A stretch of 64,000 nt of DNA from Porites lobata (Eukaryota; Cnidaria; Anthozoa; Scleractinia; Poritidae): assembly GCA_942486035.1 (NCBI GenBank), contig CALNXK010000127.1:1092501-1156500 (forward strand), written 5' to 3'. Position 1 is the stretch's first letter, and every line of letters starts with the position of its first letter. Positions 21,385-36,000 of the stretch are shown here, in pieces. The notes under the pieces are model-generated. The model saw only the letters and a list, made by a program, of their open reading frames with translations. It did no database searches and had not been told where the DNA came from. A program made the position numbers and the translations under genes.

Positions 21385-23809
21385 GTCTGGTTTTGTTTTG
21401 GAGTCTAAGCCTTGTTCGCTTTCCGAGAAATGTTCAACCTCGTCCCCAGGGTCTTCTCTTATTCCAATGTGGCGACGGCATGAGTATTCACTTCCGCTGC
21501 CATATAAAAAAAACTAAAAGAGCCTTTATGACGGGGTTTGAAATTGTTTTCTCTTAATTCAGCGGCGTCATTGAAACCACTGTACATAAAAATAGTTATT
21601 TCCAGTCGTACTAGTTGACTACACCTGTATTCACTGAACAGAATAACTTAGTGGTTTAGTTGCTGTCTTACACAAGGTGGAGTTTTGTTTTTCTGTCAAA
21701 GGTGCGCGAAGAGCAACGAAGTAAACTGGAGAAAATGAAATTGAAAGCAAAAATGTTTCTTGAATTTCAGCATTTTTTAGGATTAGTTCACATAAGTAAT
21801 AAAGCCAGTAAAAATGAGGGAATACTATAATAATGGATGCTCCCTGGGACACGCTACTTCCATGGCTCTACTCAAGGATCTTAACATTCTCCCATTTCAA
21901 GAGCGAGTGGTGAAACTATTAAAGGCAAAAACGGTTTTTTTTAAGGTATTAAATGGTTTGCTGCCTAACTAGATTGCAAAGACGTTTTTAAGTTTCAGCG
22001 AAGTGAATTCCAGAGAAACAAGAAGCAGTAAAAGAAATTTAAAGTGACCCAGAATTAAACAGTCTTTCGGACAGCGCTCATTTATGTTCAGTGCCGCAAG
22101 CTCGTGCAACAGACTTCTTCAGGAGTTGAAAGACTGCATTGCCTTGACGTCTTTCGAAAACAAACTTAAGCGAATTGAAGTTTGTAAATTGTAATGGACA
22201 ATCTTTAGCAATTCCTTAGTTAGTTTATCTTCAAACTTTCGCTTGAAAATCATTTGATGATAGTTTTTCGATAGTTTTTTTGTATTATTTATTTATTTAT
22301 TTTTTCTGAGGGCCATGTGTAGATTTATTTATCGAGGTATATTTTAAGTGTTACTCTCAATAAAAATAGTTATGCTATTACTTTTATTTTCCATCTAATC
22401 AGCCCGAAGTCACTTTTTTAATTATTACTCAGTGATGGCTAGATTACCAGATTAGTTTCAAACCAAATATGATTACACTATTAGAGCGTATTCCCAATCC
22501 CCTACTTGTGTCTAAGTAGGCGGAGGTTTTTGCTCATTACCTTAGTGATTTGGACTGTGATTTACTTATTTGACTAACAGAAGTGCCTGTGATGTCATAG
22601 AAATAACGTTCACCATTATTTTTTACAACAAAAAGACTGATAAGCTGGTCCCACAAAAAATCAAAGTGAAAAAATCATTGAAGAGCTATGAATACGATCA
22701 AGAGCTTCTTCTACTCTTAATTAATTCCAGTCATTGTTTGAAACAAAACGATTCCGAGAGGACATAATAACGTCGTAAAAAAGGAAACAACAACAACAGC
22801 AATAACAAAGAAAGAAAAAGCCCCCTACACACCAACAAACTCCCCTACGGATTAATGGCGACCTTTATGCTCTCACCAGCATGTTGATATCTGGTAGGAT
22901 TTCTGATAAATGGAATCTGTTTGTAGGTAACAGATGCTTGACACGAGTGGTCCTCCCGCGATCGTATTCACTGATAACTCGATAGTTAATAGTCTTAATA
23001 GTTTTTGTAATTACTATAGCGAGGTAAATAAAGAACTATAGGAACAATGCTTGTAGCGGCTAAGGTGTTCATTGTTTCTCACCCCTATTTTCCAAATGAT
23101 CAAGGTACATACTAATTAAGGTTAACTGGCACTTAATGTATGTTGTTCAGTGAAAAAATTATTAGACAACGATTACACATGCTTTTGTCCATATTCTAAG
23201 CTTTTTGGTGAAGTAAATCCGTAACGACCTGATAAAAGCTGGTGGAGGAGTAGTTGTCAAAACGTAAACTTCGTTTTATGTTATCATTAGCAATATTTTC
23301 ATGGCATTTTGATCACAACATTCATTGCGGTAAGCCGGCCCCGGAGGAGGGAAAGTTACATCAGAAGGAAAGCTGCCTAGCGTAAGCCACGAAGATAACT
23401 GGCCTAAGTTAAAGTTAAAATGGCCGTGACTGAAGTGCTAAAAGAAAGATACATTATGAGAAGCCTTCCAAGCTTCATTGCTAACTTCAGGAGAACCATC
23501 AGCAAGGAACACACACTCCATTCTCCAGTAGCGAATGAGAAAACTATAATTAATACTTTTGGAGCGTCTTTCCCCTAACTAACACTCAAACTTATAATTT
23601 TCAACTTTTACCGTGTCATCTTCTTACGCCAAAGACACTTTTTAATAGTTTCATGTTATCAAATGCTAATTTTTAGCAGGATTAGGCAACACTTTTTCAT
23701 CAACAGAAACACTTCGTTGGATTTCAAAATAGCACTTATGTTGGCGAGTCTGCACTTTAATTTCCCCTACGCTTTAGCCTTATATAAACGGTAATTAGAT
23801 TGTACATCT
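21385..23809. other. Intergenic region between genes I and II
   Basis: This is the 5' flank of gene I and the 3' flank of gene II. It contains a decayed LINE fragment (21838-22385) and a block at about 22470-22950 that is clearly duplicated at about 42230-42620, the matching interval between genes II and III. Both blocks keep a short plus-strand frame with KKTDK and SYEYDQ or NYEQDQ, but the surrounding frames diverge. No splice-consistent gene was found. The block may hold the duplicated promoter of each paralogue. Confidence 0.45.
21838..22385 (+). pseudogene. Decayed LINE reverse-transcriptase C-terminus and 3' UTR
   Basis: Conceptual reading gives LKDLNILPFQERVVKLLK, FKVLNGLLPN and NRLLQELKDC with stops and frame changes between them. 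This is the pattern seen near the end of CR1/L2 ORF2. A 3' UTR follows, ending near CTCAATAAAAATAG. Confidence 0.6.
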
Positions 23810-23815
23810 TTTATT
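23810..23815 (-). terminator. Poly(A) signal of gene II
   Basis: AATAAA on the minus strand, 65 bases after the stop codon of gene II. Gene III has the same arrangement at 43126-43131. Confidence 0.6.
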
Positions 23816-23879
23816 CAGTCAAATTTCCTTCAAATAAGGCATTGCTCATTTACTGTCACTCCAATATGTTACTCTTGTT

Positions 23880-26800
23880 CTAGTCAAGGACGAGATCTTG
23901 ATTACTGTTAGCAGAGGAAATGTTGCTGCTTCCTTCGGGACGACTATCTTCACTTACGTTCGACACAGTGGCCTCAGTATCAGGCACGTTCCCACTCATC
24001 AGGTTTGACCCGTACTGCCTGATGGCACCATAAAGGCTTGCCCCGGTGTTCATCCACCCAGAAACGTTTGCCCCTTCACTTGTGACCCCGACGCGTCCCA
24101 AAGCACCTTTAAAAAAGCTTTCCAAGTCCTCAGTCACAACTGTGCGCTCATTTCCAGTTTTCAGGTCTCTGTATACTGCCAATTCAGCGCTTTCGGTAGT
24201 TTGCCACTTTCTCAACAAACTTTCGTCCATGAACTGAGGAGCTGTCCATTCTCCTACCCTCTTTTTTACGTCTTTTTTGTCGTATGAAATCTTTCCTCGG
24301 AGCAAACGAGTCTTTAAAACTAGCTCTTCAGGTTTTTTTGGATTTTCTGGAAGAGATTGTGATCGAATAAAACTGGAACGTTTTGTTTTGTTGTTTCCCT
24401 TGCACCAAAAAACTAAGACTTTTTCGCCGAGAATTTCTTTAATTGAAGCTGTGATGCTTTCTTCTTCACTATAAGTGAGGCTTTTTCCTCCACTGCAAAG
24501 GATTACAACAATCTTCTTCTCTGTTAAAGAAAAGACAAACTGGAAATTGGTTACTACATCATTTATTTATTTACTAGTATTCATTTATGAATCTTCCCCA
24601 AAATAAAAAAAATATAATAATAACATACATATACATACATGGCAGGGTCACCACAACAGATAAACCAATTACTCTTGGCCCGGAAATTGACAAAATATCA
24701 AAAATAAAAGCAACATAAGGATTGGAAAAAGAAAGGCTTGTTGGAAAGGCTAAAAGCAGCAGGTGCGCGGCTAGTTAGATTGCGACCGTAGTTACATTTT
24801 AGACAAATTGTCTTCCATGTTCTGGGGTCCTCTATACATTATAGCAAGTCCGTAGGGCAGTGGCATAGTAATCCCTAAGAAGTCTCTTAAACTGGGCTAG
24901 CATAACGTATTTGATTTTAACTCTGACAGAAGTGAGTGCCAAATTCTTGTGACACGAATAAAAAAAGAGCGCTGGTATCCAACGCTATTGTACCCTTACC
25001 AAAAAAAACTTTCTTTAATCTGGAAAGTTTTTATAATGGAAAACCTTGTGAGGCAAAGAAAATATTCAAACAACATAATAGTCCATTTTCGAGTTCGCTA
25101 TGACCGCTGAATTAAAGAAGTGACGACGCATTTTTTACAGCCTTAGCCTCCATCTGAAGTAACATGTTCACAAATTCCAACGAGAAAAAGACCTGTTTAT
25201 TACTCTGTCTATTGTGTATATTCAAATTTCAAACACTTACTTGCCAGAATTTCTGAATATTTTACTCTACGTCGAGGCTAACCCTGTATGAATGTGTCGT
25301 TAATGTTTGTATTCAGCGGTAATTTTTAATTCGAAACTGGACTATTAGCAGGGGGCAAACCTATGGATGGTTTTCACAGTGACGTCATCAAATTGTAAAG
25401 TCAAAATAGCGAAGTTTTACGAATTCTTATTTACACTGGGTTGAAGATAAACAAAACATAAATCTTTGTACAAGTTTCCATTCCCGTAGCAAGTTTCATT
25501 TCGAAAATACAGCAATTTGAACTTCCGAGTTTTCACGGTGCGTGACACCAAAATAGAAATGTTGTCTCGTTGAAAAAAAAAGTCTCTCCTCTTGATTTTC
25601 AGCAGTATAACCGTTTCAAGTATTAGAAGATATAATCATGCGCATGCATGCTAGTTCTCGAGTAAAAAGAAAGATCTTTTATAGAAATAGTGAACTCCAG
25701 ATGTTTTTGTTGATTTCCAGCGGCCATATTGGTGCACCAAAACAGTACATCAATATGGCGTCTCCATACAAAGCTCTACAAAGATGCGTGAGACGTTTCG
25801 GCAAATAACTCAGAAACTGTGGACCACAAAGACCTGAGACTGGGACAAATTGTTTATATATTGGTCTTTTATAATATTTCATTTTCTTGGCTTCTTCCAC
25901 TCGACGGTTTCCAATTTATTTTTTCGTTGCGCGACAGTGAAAACGATCTATTGGCCATTTACAGGTATGGCCAAAGATTTGGTGCTACTTAAATGCTACT
26001 ACAGCCAGGGTCACAGTAAGACTACAACCTGGAATTGCCGGATTCCACGTCCAGTACTCTAACCAGACGGCACGCTGCGTTCATCATTGACTGAAACAGT
26101 ACATTGTACTTTTTGGAAAGCTATTTTTCATTCTTTTTTTAGACGAAAAAACATCAGAACAGTTTAGACAAAATACCCCGCAACGCTTCTTTTTAAGTTA
26201 ACTTTCATGTTTTTTTGTCAGGAGATAGGGCGTAACTGGGTTAACGCCTCAACGCTCTGGGTAAAACAACGAATTGTGCAGGGAAAAGGGGTGAGGAAAT
26301 GTTCTTACCTACAAACTCATTGGCAGTTTTCAGTAGCTCTAGATAAACTTCACTGCTTGATTTCGTCAGCAGTTTTGTAGATTCAACAGCAATAAAACAG
26401 GATTTCACTTGCGTGCTTTGCTGGAGGAGCAAATCCTTCATAGAGCGCGGATCTCTCGATGTGACAGGATTAATACCCAGCAAGACATCACCAAACATTT
26501 CCTTTATGGTATTAATATCAGACTGGTCCCGGATAAGGATCGCTATGCTTTCCTGTGGGGGACTTGTATCCACTCCTTCGGCACGTATACGTATAGGTTC
26601 TGTTTTTGGCAAGGAATCCTCTGGTACGAAAATAGCAAAAGGTAGTAAAAAAAAATAAGAGAGAATGTATACATTTCATTTTTGGGCCAGGATGGGTCTC
26701 AAATGGTTGAAGGCAAGTTTTGTTATTTATAGCCTCAATGGTCCATCTTTAGGTCGATGATCTTCAACATTGCAATATTGCTGGCATCGAATACCTTTTA

Positions 26801-27039
26801 AGACTGCCGTCCAAACATTTTAATTTGTTACCTGCTCCAGGGAAATCCTGCACTAATTTTCCGCCTCTTTCTTAAGAGACCTTCACTATTTTGAAAGGGC
26901 GCAGTAAAATTTCCTTTTTTATTTTTTTTAATTAGTGCCTTTTTTAATTTACCTTGAACAGTGATTGTATATTCAAATATAATTTCAACCACCTGTATAA
27001 TGTACCATGTTGTTATAAAAATACTGTTAATTAATCACC

Positions 27040-27089
<50 letters not shown>

Positions 27090-30000
27090 GCTACTCCTTT
27101 TTACCATTACACATTAAATCCCTCTTACCTTGTAAGCATTGTAAATCACCCGGGCTGACAAGAACAAAGGGTACTTCTTCATCCGCTATGTCTTCGTCTT
27201 TTTCGGTACCAATCGCGTTTGCCCCGTCAACGACTTTTTCCCGGACACTCGTCAACCCGGAGCGCCCTAAGGCACCTTTAGAACGGCTTTCCAAATCTCG
27301 GACAGCTGTGCGCTCTTTTCCAGTTTTGTTCTCGCGATATACTGATAATTCAGCACTGTTGATAGTTTGCCGCTCTGTCAACAAATTGTGGGCCATCTTC
27401 TGAGGAGCAAACTCTTCAGGGTTTATGGAACGTTCTACATGCGCTGAGAGAGCAAGATTGCTAGCTGGAGGAGAGTGTGATCGCTTAGTTTTGTTGTTTT
27501 CCTTGCACCAAAAGACCAAGCCTTTTTTTCCGAGAAGCCCTTTAATTGTAGCTGTGATGCTTTCTTCTTCACTAGGAGTAAGGCTTTTTCCTTCACTGCA
27601 AAGGATGACAACAATCTTCTTCTCTGTTAACGAAAAGACAAAATGGAAATTGGTTTACTATATTTAACATGGAAAGTTTTTATAATACAAAACCTTATGT
27701 GGCACAGCAAATAACTAAAACCATAAATTTAAATCAAACATAACAGTGTTAAGAATCCTAACTAGCAGGCGGCAAACCTTTTGGCTTTTTACAAGTGTGG
27801 CCAAAGAGTTGGTGCTACTAACACGACTGCACCAAGGGGTCATAGTGAGATTAGATCCTGCAACTTCCGGATTGCCTGTGCCTGTCGTTAAGGACTTGGG
27901 TGTTCTTCTCGACACACGCTTCAGTTATAACCAACATATCACTGAGACTGCCTCGAAATGCCTTTTTAAATTGTACCAAATTAACAGAATCAAGCATCTC
28001 CTGGATAGGAAAACACTTTTGTTAGTAATAAATTCATTTGTCTTTAGTAAACTCCAATATTGTTCAACTGTCTGGAGTAATACCAGCAGCAGCAATATTG
28101 ACAAGTTACAAAAAGTCCAAAACTTTGCTGGACGAATTATTCTGGGACTAAGAAAGTATGACCATATTTCGGATGGGTTGCGATCGTTGAAATGGCTTCC
28201 TATTAGAGAGAAACTCATTCTAAATGACGCTACTATGATGCACAAATGTATTAACAAGCTTGTTCCAGACTATCTTGCTGATATGTTTAAATCACGTTCT
28301 CAAGTCCATAATAGACAAACTCGATCATCTGGTGCTTTGGATATACCTTTATGTCGCCTGTCAACAGGGCAGCGCTCCTTTGCTTTCAGAGGAGCCAAAC
28401 TCTGGAACTCCTTGAATGATAATATTAAGTCCTTAAAATGCCCTAGGAATTTTAGGCGTCATCTTGCAAATGTTTTATTAAGTTGATATATTTTTGTAAT
28501 TATAACATTATTGTACTTACATTCTTAATTAATTTATATAAATTTGTATTTTTTATTCTATTGAGCTGAAAAGCCCACTTAGGGAGCATCAATAAAGTGT
28601 ATGTAAGTGTATGTAGTGTATGTATTGAACGTTCAGTACTCTGACAACACGCCACGTTGCGTTCAGAACTGACTGCAACAGCATACTTTTTTCGTTGATG
28701 TCATGGAAGCTTCTCTTCATTCAATGTTTTTTTGAAAAAAGAAATGAACATCAGAATGTGCCATCGAAGAAAGAAAATCAGAACATGCCTCACAACGCTT
28801 CATTTTAAGTTTAATTTCATGGTTTTTGTCAGGAGATAAAACGTAAACACGGTGGGGCCAAACCACCCCCAAATGGCTTATCAAAACGTGACAATTTCGA
28901 ATAATTTAAAATAACTTTGCTTGCTTTCACCCTTTCCCAACCAAACTTGGCCTGAAAATACGAAACATCAGGCCAATCAAAATCGCTCATAGGATGACAC
29001 CAAATGTCAAATTATGACGTCATATTTGCTGACGTCATTCATACGTAAATTTTAAACTTTTGAATCTCCCAATTTTTTATATCGTTTTAGAAAGAACCAT
29101 TCAAGGAAAGATGAAAGCTGAAAAAATTTTTTCAGTATCTCAAATATGAGCTGAGATATGACATTTTGAATTTGGATAAATTCGGAGCACAAAAACGGGG
29201 TACCCCCCTTTTAAAATAAGTCTTAATTTCAGCGTTTTATTGTCGAGTGACCCTTGCTGTTTTAAGTTATACATAACACATATTTACTGTCGAAAGCTAA
29301 AGGAAAAAGAAATTCCTAACTGCGCAAAAACCCGGAAATAAAATGTCACGTGATCAATTTTTTGGTTTCCTTAAATTAGTGTTTTTGAGTCAAAAAACAA
29401 AAATCTAAAATGATACGATTTTGGCCAACTATAAAAGGTATATGTCACCGGAAAATCAGCTTTTTTTGCCAAAAACTGTGAAAAAATATCAGAGGGATCG
29501 TTTTTTATTAAAAGTATGGTTCCGGGGGAGTGAAATCAAATTTCTTTGAAGTCTTATAACTTGGGTTTTACGTGTCGTAGCCAGAAACCGTTTTCACTAT
29601 TTTACTCCTCTTCTAAAGCCCTTTCAAATGATATAAGTTTGACTTTGAAATTATAAACTGCATTTATCCCATTTTGGTGACGTCAGCCTTTGTGACGTCA
29701 CAATTTAACATTTTGAGTCAAACAAAAACTTAATATCATTTGGTCAACAACCGTAGTCTATCCGGCAAGTTTGGTCGAGAAATGAAAAGTAATGTGGAAA
29801 ATACGTAAATTTAGCCTTAATAAGCGCTTTGGGGGGTGGTTTGGCCCCGCCGTGAAAAAAATTTCTAAATGCATAATAAGTAACATGGTTTTAAACCAAA
29901 CTGGTTACAAATTCATCCAAAGGAAGCGAGAGGCGGATCTCTTGGTATAACATTGAAGTGTGCAAGGAAAAGGGAGAGGAAATGTTCTTACCTACAATCC

Positions 30001-33000
30001 TATTGACAGTTTTCAGGAGCTCTTGGTAAACTGTTCTGCTGGAGTTCGTCAGAAATTCCTCTTTTATTTTCGTAGATTCAACAATAACAAAACAGGATCT
30101 CACTGGCGTAATTTGCGAAAGGAGTAAATTCTTCATAGAGCACGGATCTCTCGATGTGACAGGATTAATGCTCTGTAAGACTGCACCACCAAACACTTCC
30201 ATTATGGTATTAATATCAGACTCGTCCCGGATAAGGATCGCTATGCTTTCCTGTGGGGGACTTGTATCCATTATATCCATTATATCCTCTGGTACAAAAA
30301 TTACAAAAGGTAGGTAAAAACATAAGAGGGTATGGGCCGGGATGGGTCTCAAGTGGTTGAAGGGACGTTTTGTTATTTAGCCTCAAGGGATCATCCTTTG
30401 GCCGATGATCTTCATCTTGTATGTGCCAGATCTGCAAATAACCTCGATCCATCCACAGCTTGTTCCCAAACTGCATTTACCCAATGTGCAGTGGGTGAGA
30501 GATTTGAATCGTTCTCTCACCACGCATGGACCGCGCGTAATCTAAGGATTCCGGCCATGCCTTGAATCTTACTAAGACCAAGTGCATGCTTTTCCCCACC
30601 CAGCAGATATGTCAACCTACAACACGCTGGCCGACCGCCCACTCAATTTTACTGCTGGAAGAAAACCTTTGGAGAGTGTTGGCTCAACAAGTTTCTCGGG
30701 GCGTACATCAACAATAACTTCAAATGGGCTAGCATTGGGTTTCCTACTTCCGTGTACGATACATTGGCCATGCTTAAGAAAACAACTTTTGATTCCTCAG
30801 TTCTATCATACCTAGACGTATGTTTTTTTTCTTGCTTAGCGTAAATTTCTCTCGATCGAAGGGCTTCATTGTATCCAGTTTTCAGCTGCCATCTCACGCC
30901 GTGCATACTATATTTAAACTACCGTAGGCTGGTTACCAATGAGGGAGCAACGGGACTGTTGGCACCTTCTTAATGCAATACATAAGGCTTTTCACTTTGA
31001 ACAACTTTTACCGGCCTAGAAACCACCGATAACTTATTAGAAACTGTTAGCCATTGTAGATCACCATGCCCTCATGAGAAAGTATAATATTGCAATATCG
31101 CTGGTATCGAATTGTTATAAATTAAATCCGTTGCCGATAGCAACGCGTCCTCTAAATTTCCTAAGGGTATTTTTGCATTCGGGCGCTATGTTTAAAATTC
31201 AGTTTTGAGCTACCAGCTGAAATGAACAGAGGAATTCAGATTTGGAAACCGAAGACCCGGAGACAATTCACGCTAGTGTAAGTAGTTTTTCCCAAGAGTT
31301 TTTCATTTTTTAGCGAGTTCCTCATCAGGATATTTGGCCTTTTTTTCCTTTTTCAGCGAATCATTTTGTTAATCATTCTATTAATCCTTGAAATGTAGAA
31401 GTTAAAAGAGGCGAGCCCGATTTTGACGCGTGAATGCTGAATTAACTTGAACTGTTAAAATACTGATGGGGAGACACTGAGAATCAAATGAATCTTGAAG
31501 AACAGCGCCGACGACAACACGAATACCTTTCAAGACGGCACGTCCAAACTTTTTAATTTGTTACCTGCTCCAGGGAAATCCTGCACCAATTTTCGGCTTC
31601 TTTCTTAAGAGACCTTCACTATTTTTGAAAGAGCGCAGTAGAATTTCCTTTTTCATTTTTAAAATAAAGTATCTTTTTTAATTTACCATGAACATTCCTT
31701 GTGTGTACAATATAGTCTCAACCACACATATAATAGATATATATATATCATATATTCCTATTGTTCCTCTTAACATTAAATGTAGATCCAAGTTGTATTG
31801 AAAATCACTGTTAATATACCATCATCATCAACATCATCGTCATGGTCATCAACATCATCAATATTATTATTAATATTAAAATTATTGTTATTATTTTTAC
31901 GTTAGTCTTATTTGCCATTTGGCACATTCACACATTAAGTCAGTTTTACCTGGTAAATCCGTTGGGGTAATAAGAGAATAGGTTTCTTCTTCATCCGCCA
32001 TGTTTTCGTCTTTTTCTTCCATCCAGGTAGGATGTGATAAAATTTCCATATCCTGACGTGCTCCTTCTTCTGTTTGAGGAAGCTTCTGAATCTTGTCCTG
32101 GGAGTTTCCCTTTGTCCTGCTGTGTTTTACGTCAGCTTCAGTTCTTTCTTGAGTTTCGACTCGCTAAGTAAAAGTTAAAGATACGGCAAATAAGTCAGTA
32201 CCGAGCAAACGATCCACGCCATCTGTACTACTAATTTTGAATAATATCTGCCAACGCAAGTCGGTCAAACCTGTTTGTCCTGTTTTGAATGTTCGTCTGG
32301 AACAAATTTCTTGTTCTTTTTACCAGGATCAAAGTAATGCAGCATAGCTTCTTCGTGAATTGCTCTGTGTTGCTTGTCCCACGAAAATATAAAGCTTTTC
32401 CTTCCATCCAAGAACTCCTCGCTAAACTGAGGGGAAACTTGCCTTCGTGCCCAGTGTGATAAAACCACGTCGGCGCCTTGTTCTTCTGCGTGGTTCCTGT
32501 CTCCAGTAATCACACAAATTGCTCTATTACCTGGTGCAACAGAAAGAACCCCTAATGAGTCGATCTTGGGATATTTTTCAACAAGTATAAACTCACTTCG
32601 GTGAAAATCTGTCTCTTTAGAGGAGGCAGGTAGTAAGAAAGGTAAAAAAGGAAAAGCGCACCCTAGCCAAAGGCCCCGCGGCTGGAGGTTATTCCAGTTT
32701 CCTTAGCATGAAGCATGCTTGGGAATATTGCTACTCCCTCCTGGACGGGATGCTAGTCCATCGCAGAGTTACCCCCAGCAATTTAAGAATAAACGCGACG
32801 GGCGAGGCTTGAACCCAAGACCTCCAAATCGGAAGTTCGAGGTGTTAACCGCTCGGCCACACACGCCTCCACAAGTAGTAGGTAGTTCAGTCTACAGTAC
32901 AGTTACCATATTTGGAGAGCATGGTATCATGGCTCATATACCATAATGGCTAAGCCAATCAGAGCTCTAGATCTTTGCATTATCCAGTGATTCAGTTTTT

Positions 33001-36000
33001 TAAAAAAAGGCGTGATGCACGTGCAGAGCGGTTGCTTTGCGCATAAAAACAATTGTTTTTTTACGTTGTCGTTGTCGTCAACGTTGTCGTTGCCTTAGCC
33101 CCCTAATGAGTTGCGTTCATAATAAACTGAAAAAAGCCTTTGCTGTAACCTGGGTCTGAGTCGCCATATTTTGATAATTTCGCTTCACGGAGACAAGCCG
33201 GAATCCGAAATCCGGAATCCTGGGCTTTGAAATCCGGAATACAGCTCAAGGAATACTGAATTCGGAGTCCATGTTCCACAACCAAAATAGAACCCGGAAT
33301 CCATGGCAAGGAATCCAGATTCCAATCGTCTCAAATTCCCTTATATGGGGTGATATATTTTACAATGCAGCATGGTAAACACCTGCTTTACTCTGCTGTG
33401 TTTGTGAAACTTGCCAATATTTGCTAGTTCCTTTATTTTTGGTCCAATTTGAAAGCGAAATCAAAGGGCTCCTTCCCCATTTTCTCACTGATTTTAGTTT
33501 CGGTATTAAACAAAAATCGACAATACTTTTCCGTGGTCTTGACTCTTATCCACCATAGAAATGACTTGAAAATTTTCAAAACTCAAGTAGAACCCCGAGC
33601 CTCAGGCGAGTGGTCTCAGTACAACGAAGTACAACACCATCACGTCATTTCCATGGTACTCTTGTCGACCACAGCTTTTGACCAATTAGCGCGCGAGAAA
33701 TCATTTCGAGTGCGTTCCTTTGAGGTGATCCGAGATCACTCGGATCATGGTAGATCAAATGCCGGTGACCGATGAATCCACTCTGGACAAGGATTCATCG
33801 GTTCATTTGATCTACCATAGCCCGAGTGATCTTGGATCACTGATCTTGATCCGGATCATCTCAAAGGAACGCACCCTTAGATATTGTACAAATTGAATTG
33901 ATCAACAATGCCATCATGTCATGAAAGATATTCATCGTGGTATTTGATAAACGTATCAAGAAACGGTCTATTCTACCGACTTGAATTTGTCCATCAAACT
34001 TAAAACAATAGTTCTTTTGTTTCACGTGACACCTTCCCAGACCGACCCAAAGCTTGTTTGGCAAACCTTCGGCATGACAAACTTGTGTACCACGAGGGCA
34101 TGGGGAGTGCTAATGGCTACGTGAAGAATGAAATTTCACTACGGTACCGACGGGAATAGTCCGAAGGGCTTTTCAGAGCTATTCGTCTAGAAGAAACATT
34201 TTCATTTGCAGTAAAGACGTTCACAAATTGTTAGTCTTTGAGGCAGTGAACTGAAAACTTGATCTTTTAGTTCTATCGTTGCTTTAATTTACTTTTTGCA
34301 TTAACCCGCCGCGTACTTAGACTTCTCCCGATACTTTTATGCCGTTACTGCGAAGATTTTAGTCATAGTTATCCAAGCTGCCGAAAATAAGTTCTTAAAC
34401 GACCGGCTTTCTCTTTGCGCGACAACGCGCTTTGAATAAAACAGGCGTGATCTTTTTAACTTCAAATAAAAACGAACAGTTGCGCATTATACCGCACTTG
34501 CATGTACAAGAAGTTAGCAACAAGCGCGTGCGGTCTTCACAGAACGCATTTAATTCTAAATATGGGGGCATTGAGCCGTGTTTAAACCACGCGGGCCAGT
34601 AAAAAAGACGTTTTATTTCTTTTAATCTTGAGTTTACTGACCCGAGTCATCACTAACTGGAAATTTGCTTTTTATAGATCGATTAGTTTCGGCTAACTCT
34701 ATTCGGAAAGTTAAGCAATTACGGCATCTTTAATCTGGGCGATTGAAGAACAGTGTAATTTTTACTTGAAGCCGAAGCAGTAAATTTTCTGAGTAAGTGT
34801 CATGTTTAACTTCGCAGCAAAGTAAAAGGGAGGTACGATTTTTTCAGTCTTTTGTTTTCTTATTCCTTTCAGTGTGTTCATCGCCGACAGAGAATTTGCT
34901 TTTATAGATCCACAGGTAACCCAGGCTCTGTTATAGTACAACAGTACCGTTCCAGTAAAATTACAGTGTTTGTATGGGGTAAAAATACCATCCTAAAATT
35001 TCTAGGAAATACTAAATAAAGATCAATGAAACTTACTCTGCAGTTAGTTGTTGTTGTCCTTATTGCTCGAACGAAGTTTTGTGATAATTTGCAGTAATTT
35101 GTTCAAATTCACTCTATATACAATAATAATACACAAGGTAGGAAGCACGAGACGCCAATTTCGCCGACATGCTCTCATTCAACACAACTTTTCCACGAAA
35201 TTCGAACTCCAAAGGAAAATAAACATGCCAGGATCGTAGAAATAGGATAGCAGCAGATATAGAAACCAATGAAGCTTTCCCAGATAGAGAAACGAATCCC
35301 ACAGACTTTGACAAACTCAAATGATATAATCCAAACAGACCGAGCATATGCTCGCCGAAGCAGCCGGGCCAGATCAACGCGCGGCCAAGAAAATGAGGCC
35401 TGGACACTGTACAAAAATTTCCATCCCGGGTGTCCTGAGGTGACCTTTCTGGGGACCGATACATCATTTGTCCAAAGCCACCTTGCCCACAGGGGGCCCA
35501 CACAATCTGTTTGTGTAGCCGATTGTTATTTTAAAGTAAATTTACCAGCCTCCCGTGGGGGAGGAAAGATTGCGTGACGAACCCCTAAGAACGTTTGCGT
35601 GGGAGGCTATAAATTTACTGGATTTACCGTTTGCTTCACCTATAGCGATATATCGCTAACTATGTATATAAATCAATGATAAATAAACGTTGAATTACCT
35701 TACCTGTGGTGTATAGTCGTCCTTTTGCCTCAAAAGCGGTTTTTTGAGCGATTTTGAATGAATTTGAGTTCGCCGTTGACTCTTCCATATAATAGGGAAC
35801 TTAAGATGGAGACGTTTTCGGGGCGACGGCGACCGGACTGGGAGAGAAAGCCTGGAACTAAGGCAGCCGTCGCTCCCCGTCAAAAATAGAACATTAAGAT
35901 CGCAGTGAACTCAGAAGGACGGCGCCTTTAATTAGAAGAATACCGAAGAGGAAAATATGGCTTCACATAAAGAATTAAGAGAATAAATATTTGCTATGCA

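Noticed and set aside
35114..35503. 129-codon minus-strand frame, similar to a frame at 38983-39321
   Set aside because: Both lie in the inverted arms of one repeat; similarity comes from the duplicated DNA, and no domain or splice context supports a protein.
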